A DNA stretch of 7,546 nucleotides from contig NZ_KI272873.1 in assembly GCF_000469505.1 (NCBI RefSeq), forward strand, positions 59,261 through 66,806. The letters are read 5' to 3'. The DNA is from Leptotrichia sp. oral taxon 215 str. W9775 (lineage in GTDB: Bacteria; Fusobacteriota; Fusobacteriia; Fusobacteriales; Leptotrichiaceae). The notes under the pieces are model-generated. The model was given only the letters and a program-made list of their open reading frames with translations, did not search any database and was not told where the DNA came from. Shown piece by piece: positions 1 through 6,086 of the stretch. Made by a program: the position numbers and the translations under genes. Within the stretch, counting starts at the first letter, position 1; the number at the start of each line of letters is the position of its first letter.

Positions 1-63
1 TTTAATTTTTACTATTTTGAAACAACCTCTTTTAGATTAAGATTATTTTCTCTTCAATTAATT

Positions 64-1392
64 TTATACCAGCAATTTACCATGTACATCTATCGCCTTA
101 TATGCTGGACGTATAATCTTCTTATCACTTGTAATCTGCTCGATTCTGTGGGCATTCCAGCTTGCTATTCTGGCAAGGGCAAATAGCGGAGTAAAAATAT
201 TTGTTGGAATGTTGAGAAGCTTATAAACAAATCCTGAATATAAATCAACATTTGCACATATTTCAAAACCTTCCCCTTTAATTTCCTTACCTATTTCCTT
301 TGTAAATTTTTCCACATTGCTGAACAGTTCAAATTCTTCAAGCTGGCCTTTTTCTTTTGCAAGCTCATAGGCTTTTTTCTTTAAAATAACAGCTCTCGGA
401 TCTGAAAGTGTATAAATTGCATGTCCCATTCCGTAAACCTTGCCACTTCCGTCAAATGCTTCACCCATAAATATTTTTCTTATATACTCCTTCAGAAATT
501 CTTCGTTAGTGTAACTGCAATTCTTCTTTATATCCTCAATCATATTGGAAACCATACAGTTTGCCCCTCCGTGTAAAGGCCCTTTAAGTGAACCTATAGA
601 TGCGGAAACTGAAGAATATGTATCTGTTCCTGTTGAAGAAACAACATGCGAAGTAAATGTGGAGTTATTTCCTCCTCCATGTTCAGCATGAATAAGGAGT
701 ATCAAATCAAGTATTTCAGCCTCCAGAGCAGTAAAACTGCTGTCAGGTCTCAGCATATGAAGTATATTCTGGGCAATACTGTATTCCTTTACAGGATTAT
801 GAATAATAAAACTTTGCTTAAAATGCTTATGATTTACAGCATGATAGCTGTAAACCAGAAGGCTTGGAAACTTTGCAATAAGATGAAGAGCCTGATTAAT
901 CAAGTTTTCAAGCGAAGTATCATCAGGATTTTTATCAATAGTGTAAAGACATAAAACTGTTCTCTGAAGCTGGTTCATTATATCTTTACTCGGCTGCCTT
1001 AAAATAAAATTTTCTATAAATTCATCAGGCAGTGTACGATATTCTTTTAATGTACTGTTAAACATCTTAAGTTCAAAATTTGTAGGAATTTTCCCAAAAA
1101 GTAATAAAAACATTGTCTTTTCAAAGGAAAAAAACTTCTCTTTTCCAAATTCCTTCAAAATATCTTCAATAAGGAATCCTCTATAATAAAGTCTTCCTTC
1201 TTCAGGAATTTTCTTACCTTCCTGAACACTATATCCTTGGACAGATCCTATTTTTGTAAGTCCGACAAGAACCCCTGTTCCATTTTTGTTACGTAGCCCT
1301 CTTTTTACATCCAGTTCATCATACAGTTCTTCAGAAATGAAGTTATTCTCATGTATGAGATTACACATTTCCTTTATAAAATCACTTTTCAT
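64..1392 (-). CDS. gltA: Citrate synthase (Si-type fold, anaerobe subgroup)
   Basis: Condenses oxaloacetate and acetyl-CoA to citrate in the cytoplasm; 442 residues, normal length for the family. The catalytic triad is visible: His274 in GPLHGGAN, His324 in GMGHAIY and Asp383 in NVDLYSGFVY. Likely oxaloacetate/citrate ligands are His238 (HAEHGGGNNSTF), Arg333 (DPRA), Arg408 and Arg428. The HAEHGGGNNSTFTSHVVSSTGTDTYSS stretch is, as I recall, typical of a citrate synthase subgroup in anaerobes rather than of the E. coli type. The ATG start has an AGGAGG six bases upstream (1399-1404), so the start is secure. It begins 24 bp after the icd stop and is the last gene of the acn-icd-gltA unit. A 2-methylcitrate synthase cannot be fully excluded by motif, but the aconitase and isocitrate dehydrogenase neighbours argue for citrate. 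The symbol is functional; citZ would serve equally. Confidence 0.95.
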   Translation of the reverse strand: MKSDFIKEMCNLIHENNFISEELYDELDVKRGLRNKNGTGVLVGLTKIGSVQGYSVQEGKKIPEEGRLYYRGFLIEDILKEFGKEKFFSFEKTMFLLLFGKIPTNFELKMFNSTLKEYRTLPDEFIENFILRQPSKDIMNQLQRTVLCLYTIDKNPDDTSLENLINQALHLIAKFPSLLVYSYHAVNHKHFKQSFIIHNPVKEYSIAQNILHMLRPDSSFTALEAEILDLILLIHAEHGGGNNSTFTSHVVSSTGTDTYSSVSASIGSLKGPLHGGANCMVSNMIEDIKKNCSYTNEEFLKEYIRKIFMGEAFDGSGKVYGMGHAIYTLSDPRAVILKKKAYELAKEKGQLEEFELFSNVEKFTKEIGKEIKGEGFEICANVDLYSGFVYKLLNIPTNIFTPLFALARIASWNAHRIEQITSDKKIIRPAYKAIDVHGKLLV

Positions 1393-1416
1393 GGTTTTCC
1401 TCCTAATTTAAATGAA

Positions 1417-2421
1417 CTAAAGATTTTCAATAATTTTTTCAGTAAATTCAGTTGTTGAAGCTGTTCCCCCCAAATCTGCAGTTTTCACATTTGAAACTTC
1501 CAATGTTTTTAATACGGCCTTCTCTATTTTGTCAGCATAATCATTAAGATTCATATATTTCAGCATTTCAATTCCTGAAAGTATAAGAGCAAGGGGATTT
1601 GCCTTATTTCGGCCTGCAATATCAGGTGCCGATCCATGCACAGCTTCAAATATTGCAATGTCATCTCCTACATTTGCTCCGGGAGCAATTCCAAGGCCAC
1701 CTACAAGCCCTGCCACAAGATCCGAAAGAATATCTCCATATAAATTCATCGTTACAATAACCTTATATTTTTCAGGTCTGCTTACAAGCTGCATACACAT
1801 ATTGTCAATTATTGTTTCTTCAAGTGTAATTCCAGGGTATTCCTCTGCAACTTTTCTTGCAATTTCAAGGAAGAGACCATCTGTCAACTTCAGGATATTA
1901 GCCTTGTGGACAACTGTAACCTTATCCAGATTATTATTTTTAGCATATTCAAATGCTGATTTTATTATTCTGTGGCTTCCCTTTTCTGTAATTCTTTTAA
2001 TTGCAATAGCAGTGGTCTTTTCTTCATTCTCATACTGTTCTTCACCTATATAAATTCCTTCTGTATTTTCCCTGAATATTACAATATCAACATTTTCAAA
2101 TCTTGTCTTTACTCCAGGTAAATTTCTGCATGGTCTTATATTTGCGTAAAGGTCGTATTTTTTTCTCAAATATACATTTATACTTCTGAATCCTTTTCCA
2201 ATCGGTGTTCCAATAGGTCCCTTTATGGCAATTTTATTCTTTTCCACACTTTTATAAAGACTTTCAGGTATCAGTTCCCCTGTTTTTTCATATACTTCTG
2301 TCCCTGCATTTTCTGTTTCAAAACTGATAGGAACTCCTGCAGCTTCAAAAATATTTTTTAAACTTTCTGATATTTCAGGTCCGATACCGTCTCCTGGTAT
2401 TAATGTAACTATTTTATTCAT
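1417..2421 (-). CDS. icd: Isocitrate dehydrogenase, probably NAD-dependent (IDH3-like)
   Basis: Oxidative decarboxylation of isocitrate to 2-oxoglutarate; cytoplasmic. The call is 334 residues from ATG 2421. This belongs to the isocitrate/isopropylmalate dehydrogenase family: GDGIGPE near residues 10-16, substrate-loop RSINVYLR (Ser80, Arg86) followed by ANIRPCR (Arg96), FRENTEGIYIG (Arg117, Tyr124), VVHKANILK (Lys172), and metal-binding Asp in IIDNM and LYGDILSDL. The Ser80/Asn82 loop fits isocitrate better than isopropylmalate. In HGSAPDIAGRNKANP the Asp267-Ile268 pair stands where NADP enzymes such as E. coli Icd carry Lys-Tyr, so NAD+ is the expected cofactor. Tartrate or homoisocitrate dehydrogenase are relatives, but the flanking aconitase and citrate synthase settle the role. 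It starts 60 bp after the acn stop and ends (TAG) 24 bp before gltA, so it is very likely co-transcribed. Confidence 0.94.
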   Translation of the reverse strand: MNKIVTLIPGDGIGPEISESLKNIFEAAGVPISFETENAGTEVYEKTGELIPESLYKSVEKNKIAIKGPIGTPIGKGFRSINVYLRKKYDLYANIRPCRNLPGVKTRFENVDIVIFRENTEGIYIGEEQYENEEKTTAIAIKRITEKGSHRIIKSAFEYAKNNNLDKVTVVHKANILKLTDGLFLEIARKVAEEYPGITLEETIIDNMCMQLVSRPEKYKVIVTMNLYGDILSDLVAGLVGGLGIAPGANVGDDIAIFEAVHGSAPDIAGRNKANPLALILSGIEMLKYMNLNDYADKIEKAVLKTLEVSNVKTADLGGTASTTEFTEKIIENL

Positions 2422-2428
2422 AAACAAA

Positions 2429-2433
2429 CCTCC
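2429..2433 (-). promoter_or_regulatory. Ribosome-binding site deciding the icd start
   Basis: GGAGG on the minus strand lies 7 bases upstream of the ATG at 2419-2421. The in-frame TTG at 2425-2427 would be only one base from this site, too close for initiation, so the protein should begin MNKIVTL. Confidence 0.85.
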
Positions 2434-2481
2434 ATATATTTTTCAAAACCTCAATTTTACTACCCTGTGAATTCTTTCTGT

Positions 2482-4413
2482 CTAAAACTCATCTGACATG
2501 GCAAATGACAGATATCCTCCATAACCCAGTATCTTTAATTCTCTTTCTGATCCATTAAATTTAACTTTAAATTCTGTATTTTTTGTTTTGTTTTTTACTA
2601 TAAATTCTCCCTTTTCCAGAGATTCTTTTATGTTTGTCAATTCCAGTTCATCATATTCATCAATTGAGTCATAATCTGCAGAACTGATGAATTCCAATGG
2701 AAGAATTCCACTGTTTATAAGGTTGGCTTTATGTATTCTTGCAAATGATTTTGCTATTACAGCCTTTATACCAAGATAAAGTGGAAGAAGTGCCGCATGT
2801 TCCCTGCTCGAACCTTGACCATAGTTATCTCCACCTACAATAATTCCACCATTATTCTTTTCAGCTCTTTCCTTAAAATCAGGAATTATAGTCTGAAAAC
2901 AGTGTTCAGAAAGTTTAGGTATATTAGATCTGAAAGGAAGTAATGCCGCATTGGAAGGACATATATCATCTGTTGTTATATTATCCTTTGTTTTCAATAT
3001 CACTTTCTTTGTAAAACTGTCCTGTAACTTTTCTCCAACTGGAAATGGCTTTATATTTGGCCCCATTATTATTTCTACATTCCCTCTTTCCTTTTTATCA
3101 GCAGAAGGATAAATATAATAATTATCTGAAACATCATATTTTTCAGGGAAATCTACTTTTATTTCATCTCCCAGTTCCCTAGGGTCTGTAAGATACCCTG
3201 TCAACGCTGATGCTGCCGCTGTTTCTGTACTTACTAGATAAACTCCTGCATCCATTGTTCCACATCTTCCCTTAAAGTTTCTGTTAAATGTTCTCAATGA
3301 TATTCCATTTGATTTAGGTGCCTGCCCCATTCCTATACATGGTCCGCAGGCTGCTTCAAGAAGTCTTGCTCCTGCAGCAATAAACTTTGACAATGCTCCA
3401 TTTTCAGAAACCATTTTCATAATACTGCTTGATCCTGGAGATAAAACAAGACTCACATCAGGATGTACCTTTTTCCCATCCAGAATAGCCGCCAGCTTCA
3501 TAAAATCAGAATAGGAAGAATTTGTACACGAACCGATTGCTATCTGATCCACCTTTATCTTTTCTTCAGGTATTTCATGAACATTATCAGGACTATGCGG
3601 AAAAGCCGCAAGAGGTACAAGTTCATCCAGATTTACAACTAATTTTTCATCATACTCTGCATCTTCATCAGGCATCATTTCTATAAAATCCTCTTCCCTG
3701 GACTGCTTTTTGAAAAAATCCCTTGTCAGTTCATCACTTGGAAATATCGATGTAGTCGCCCCAAGTTCAGCTCCCATATTTGTAATGGTAGCCCTGTCCT
3801 CCACTGAAAGACATTTTATCCCTTCTCCGGTGTATTCCATCACATATCCTACTCCACCTTTAACAGTAAGCTTTCTTAAAACGTGAAGAATTATATCCTT
3901 TGCAGATACCCATGGCTGCAGTTTTCCCTTCAGTTCAATATTATAAACTTTTGGAGCCTTCAGATAGTAAAGTCCTCTAGCCATTCCTATGGCAACATCA
4001 AGTCCTCCTGCTCCTATTGCAATCATTCCAAGTCCTCCACCTGTAGGAGTATGACTGTCAGAACCAATTAATATTTTTCCAGGTTTTCCAAATTTTTCAA
4101 GATGTAATCTGTGGCATATTCCGTTCCCAGGTTTTGAAAAAATAATGTTATGTCTTGCTGCAGATGTTTTTATAAATTCATGGTCATCTGCATTTTCAAA
4201 GCTTGACTGAAGCATATTGTGATCTACATAAGCTACAGAAACTTCTGTTGCAACATCTTCTATATTCATGGAATTCAACTGAAGATACGCCATTGTTCCT
4301 GTTGAATCCTGTGTCAAAGTCTGATGAACTCTGACAGCGATTTCATTTCCCGCTTTTAACTCACCTTTTATCAAGTTATTGCTTAATATTTTATAGGTTA
4401 AGTTCATTCCCAT
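2482..4413 (-). CDS. acn: Aconitate hydratase (short, single-chain form)
   Basis: Interconverts citrate and isocitrate using a [4Fe-4S] cluster; 643 residues from ATG 4413. Cluster cysteines are Cys296 (IGSCTNSSYSDF) and Cys356/Cys359 (AACGPCIGMG). Other family signatures in order: HQTLTQDSTGT near 30, VDHNM near 63, GSDSHTPTGGGLG near 117-129, FNRNFKGRCG with Arg378/Arg383, and in the C-terminal swivel domain GGDNYGQGSSREHAA with Ser535 and Arg537, then KSFARIHKANLINSGILPL. The fused swivel domain separates it from two-subunit LeuC/LeuD enzymes. Its length matches the roughly 640-residue clostridial/mitochondrial-like class rather than the roughly 890-residue AcnA class. It is the first gene of a three-gene unit, directly behind a strong promoter, and ends with TAG. 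Homoaconitase is the main alternative, disfavoured by the citrate synthase partner. Confidence 0.95.
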   Translation of the reverse strand: MGMNLTYKILSNNLIKGELKAGNEIAVRVHQTLTQDSTGTMAYLQLNSMNIEDVATEVSVAYVDHNMLQSSFENADDHEFIKTSAARHNIIFSKPGNGICHRLHLEKFGKPGKILIGSDSHTPTGGGLGMIAIGAGGLDVAIGMARGLYYLKAPKVYNIELKGKLQPWVSAKDIILHVLRKLTVKGGVGYVMEYTGEGIKCLSVEDRATITNMGAELGATTSIFPSDELTRDFFKKQSREEDFIEMMPDEDAEYDEKLVVNLDELVPLAAFPHSPDNVHEIPEEKIKVDQIAIGSCTNSSYSDFMKLAAILDGKKVHPDVSLVLSPGSSSIMKMVSENGALSKFIAAGARLLEAACGPCIGMGQAPKSNGISLRTFNRNFKGRCGTMDAGVYLVSTETAAASALTGYLTDPRELGDEIKVDFPEKYDVSDNYYIYPSADKKERGNVEIIMGPNIKPFPVGEKLQDSFTKKVILKTKDNITTDDICPSNAALLPFRSNIPKLSEHCFQTIIPDFKERAEKNNGGIIVGGDNYGQGSSREHAALLPLYLGIKAVIAKSFARIHKANLINSGILPLEFISSADYDSIDEYDELELTNIKESLEKGEFIVKNKTKNTEFKVKFNGSERELKILGYGGYLSFAMSDEF

Positions 4414-4423
4414 AATTAGATTT

Positions 4424-4429
4424 CCTCCC
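4424..4429 (-). promoter_or_regulatory. Ribosome-binding site deciding the acn start
   Basis: GGGAGG on the minus strand sits 10 bases upstream of ATG 4411-4413. An in-frame TTG at 4429-4431 overlaps this site and would translate the Shine-Dalgarno itself as Gly-Gly, so it is not the start. MGMNLTYKIL also matches the usual N-terminus of this aconitase class. A second ATG at 4405-4407 is 16 bases away, less suitable. Confidence 0.85.
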
Positions 4430-4430
4430 A

Positions 4431-4461
4431 AATTTCATTTTATTTTAGTATCAATGAAATT
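4431..4461. repeat. 9-bp inverted repeat over the acn transcription start
   Basis: AATTTCATT (4431-4439) and AATGAAATT (4453-4461) are perfect complements separated by 13 bases. One arm abuts the -10 box and covers the predicted transcription start; the other abuts the Shine-Dalgarno. It could be an operator. It is unlikely to be a full RNA hairpin, because the transcript would start inside the first arm. The AT-rich context makes chance possible. Confidence 0.5.
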
Positions 4462-4491
4462 ATTATATAACTTTTAATTTACCCTAGTCAA
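4462..4491 (-). promoter_or_regulatory. Sigma-70-type promoter of acn-icd-gltA
   Basis: On the minus strand, TTGACT (4486-4491) is followed after 18 bases by a perfect TATAAT (4462-4467). The predicted start is near 4455, giving a leader of about 42 bases before the acn ATG. It is the only good promoter in the gap and lies downstream of the crr terminator, so acn-icd-gltA looks like an independent unit. Confidence 0.8.
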
Positions 4492-4500
4492 TAAATTCCC

Positions 4501-4523
4501 ATGAAAAGCCCATATATTTTCAT
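4501..4523. repeat. 7-bp inverted repeat upstream of the acn -35 box
   Basis: ATGAAAA (4501-4507) and TTTTCAT (4517-4523) are inverted, with a 9-base centre. The repeat lies 9 bases upstream of the -35 element, a position where an activator or co-operating repressor could bind. No regulator family is recognised from the sequence. Confidence 0.4.
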
Positions 4524-4585
4524 TATTAAAAAATCTATTATATATATCTTTAAAAGATAAAACTATATACAATTAATATAATTAC

Positions 4586-4637
4586 AAAAAAAAGAACTGT
4601 TGCAGAAAATGGAATTTCCCATTTCCAAACAGTTCTT
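4586..4637 (-). terminator. Intrinsic terminator after crr
   Basis: The perfect 10-bp arms AAGAACTGTT (4592-4601) and AACAGTTCTT (4628-4637) enclose a 26-base loop. The loop contains a further small stem (AAATGG/CCATTT). On the minus strand the stem runs directly into eight T residues (4593-4586). It begins 19 bases after the crr stop codon. The plus-strand side is also T-rich but has no gene to serve. Confidence 0.9.
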
Positions 4638-4656
4638 CTGTATTTTTTATTTTACA

Positions 4657-5172
4657 TTATTTTTTTTGAACATCTAAAACTAATGTTTCTCCAGCTACAG
4701 CATTTCCTGATTCTACACCATTTAATGCTCCAAATTCATCTGAATTTGAAATAATTACAGGAGTAATTATTGATTTAGCATTTTCCTTTAAGAAATCATA
4801 ATCATACTTAATTAGAGGAGTTCCTTTTTTTACAACATCTCCTTCATTTACTAATCTTTCAAATCCTTTTCCTTCAAGTTTTACTGTATCCATTCCAAAG
4901 TGAACGAATATTTCTAATCCTGAAGGTGTTACAATACTGAACGCATGATTTGTTTCAAATATTTTTTCAAGTTTCCCATCTGCAGGTGCTAACATTACTC
5001 CTGATTCTGATGGCTCAATAGCTATTCCATCCCCTATCATTTTTTGAGCAAAAACTTCATCAGGTACTTCTGATAAAGGTAAAAGCTTTCCTGAAATTGG
5101 TGCAAATACCTTTCCATTAAATTCTTGTGTTTCAGCTTCTTTTTTCCCTTTGAATAAATCGAATAAACCCAT
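4657..5172 (-). CDS. crr: PTS glucose-type EIIA component (EIIA-Glc)
   Basis: Cytoplasmic phosphocarrier: takes phosphate from HPr and passes it to EIIB domains of sugar permeases. Its 171 residues match stand-alone E. coli Crr (169) almost end to end. Visible features are a short amphipathic N-terminus MGLFDLFKGKK, APISGKLLPLSEVPDEVFA (24-42), GDGIAIEPSESGVMLAPADG (47-66), NHAFS with His76 (transition-state partner), and FVHFGMDTV with His91, the phosphorylated residue. TPVIISN follows near 137-143. The start ATG has GGAGG six bases upstream (5179-5183). It has its own promoter and terminator and no PTS genes beside it, so its permease partners are encoded elsewhere. In enterics the protein also regulates permeases and adenylate cyclase; whether that applies here cannot be seen. 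Confidence 0.95.
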   Translation of the reverse strand: MGLFDLFKGKKEAETQEFNGKVFAPISGKLLPLSEVPDEVFAQKMIGDGIAIEPSESGVMLAPADGKLEKIFETNHAFSIVTPSGLEIFVHFGMDTVKLEGKGFERLVNEGDVVKKGTPLIKYDYDFLKENAKSIITPVIISNSDEFGALNGVESGNAVAGETLVLDVQKK

Positions 5173-5226
5173 TTTAGACCTCCATAAAATTTTATTATAT
5201 AATTAACATTGTTTAATATATATATA

Positions 5227-5255
5227 AATGTACCATATAAAGAATAAATAGTCAA
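5227..5255 (-). promoter_or_regulatory. Probable promoter of crr
   Basis: On the minus strand, TTGACT (5250-5255) is followed after 17 bases by TACATT (5227-5232), a 4/6 match to the -10 consensus. The predicted start is near 5220, with a leader of about 47 bases. A perfect TATAAT at 5194-5199 was considered, but it would start transcription almost on the Shine-Dalgarno. Confidence 0.55.
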
Positions 5256-5271
5256 TGAATAAATAGCCAAT
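5242..5271. repeat. 15-bp tandem duplication across the crr -35 box
   Basis: Plus-strand GAATAAATAGTCAAT (5242-5256) is directly followed by GAATAAATAGCCAAT (5257-5271), identical at 14 of 15 positions. On the minus strand each copy carries a -35-like hexamer: TTGGCT in the upstream copy and TTGACT in the one used by the predicted promoter. It could be a short duplication or a pair of direct regulator-binding sites. Confidence 0.75.
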
Positions 5272-5322
5272 TTTTTCTTTATTTATAACTATTTTGATTT
5301 ATAATCATTCTTACATTTCCAA

Positions 5323-6015
5323 TTATAATTCAAATAATTTTTCAAAGGCATTTTTTGAAACTGCAATAAACTTCATAAGATCATCCTGAGTAAACGTTGC
5401 TTCTTCTCCAGTTCCTTGAATTTCAATAAATTCTCCCTTGTCATTCATAATAATGTTCATATCCACATCTGCCTTGGAATCTTCTTCATATTCCAGATCA
5501 AGCAGTATGTCATTTTTTATTTTTCCAACACTAATTGCGGCTACTTTGGAAATTATCGGTATTTCATTCAGCTTTCCGTCATCAATTAGCTTTTCTATGG
5601 CAAGTTCCATAGCAAGATACGCTCCCGTAATTGAAGCAGTTCTTGTTCCACCGTCTGCCTGAATTACATCACAGTCTATTATAATCGTTCTTTCTCCGAG
5701 CTTACTCAAATCAATTGATGAACGTAATGCCCTTCCAATCAGACGCTGTATTTCCATCGTCCTTCCGGCAACCTTTCCTTTTGAAGCTTCCCTCTGAACA
5801 CGATTATTTGTTGCCCTTGGAAGCATACTGTATTCTGCAGTTATCCAACCCGTTCCACTTCCTCTCAGAAAGGGTGGAATTTTTTCCTCAACTGTCGCAT
5901 TACATATAACTTTTGTATTTCCAAATTCTATCAGTACAGACCCTTCAGGATGCATTATATAATTTTTTGTTACCCGTACTTCTCTCATTTCATCATTTTT
6001 TCTACCAGTTCTCAC
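5323..6015 (-). CDS. rph: Ribonuclease PH (tRNA 3'-end processing)
   Basis: Phosphate-dependent 3'-to-5' exoribonuclease that trims tRNA precursors, normally a hexamer in the cytoplasm. Its 230 residues are slightly shorter than the common 238-245. The whole core is present: EGSVLIEFGNTKVICNATVEEKIPPF (24-49), RGSGTGWITAEYSMLPRAT (51-69), AGRTMEIQRLIGR with Arg85, DCDVIQADGGTRTAS with phosphate-binding Thr124/Arg125, and the acidic LDLEYEEDSKADVDMN containing Asp179 and Asp185. The start is GTG (6013-6015) with GAGGAG eight bases upstream. It gives MRTGRKNDE, one residue shorter than the usual MRxDGR N-terminus, which fits the one-position shift of the catalytic residues. The gene follows glyA by 71 bp with no convincing promoter or terminator between them, so glyA-rph are probably co-transcribed. 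Confidence 0.96.
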   Translation of the reverse strand: MRTGRKNDEMREVRVTKNYIMHPEGSVLIEFGNTKVICNATVEEKIPPFLRGSGTGWITAEYSMLPRATNNRVQREASKGKVAGRTMEIQRLIGRALRSSIDLSKLGERTIIIDCDVIQADGGTRTASITGAYLAMELAIEKLIDDGKLNEIPIISKVAAISVGKIKNDILLDLEYEEDSKADVDMNIIMNDKGEFIEIQGTGEEATFTQDDLMKFIAVSKNAFEKLFEL

Positions 6016-6086
6016 TAAAATATCTCCTCTTCCTGCTTAAACCAAAAGCAAAATAAACTTTCGAAATAAATTTCTAATGTCTGTCA

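Noticed and set aside
646..954. Plus-strand open frame of 102 codons inside gltA
   Set aside because: It lies entirely antisense to a gene with full catalytic motifs, and its translation shows no domain.
1658..2053. Plus-strand open frame of 131 codons inside icd
   Set aside because: It is antisense to conserved icd motifs. The hydrophobic, Ser-rich translation is what the reverse of an AT-rich gene produces.
5037..5270. Minus-strand frame of 77 codons overlapping the start of crr
   Set aside because: It crosses the crr promoter and ribosome-binding site out of frame and has no Shine-Dalgarno or recognisable domain.
5281..5304. Repeated ATTTATAA (5281-5288 and 5297-5304) after rph, considered as a terminator or regulatory repeat
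   Set aside because: It is low-complexity AT sequence in direct orientation, with no GC-containing stem; most likely chance.
5438..5909. Plus-strand frames of 74 and 64 codons inside rph
   Set aside because: They are antisense shadows of a complete RNase PH gene with no ribosome-binding context.
6059..6066. TTTCGAAA palindrome between glyA and rph
   Set aside because: It is only eight bases, cannot be extended and has no T-tract, so it is neither a terminator nor a convincing operator.
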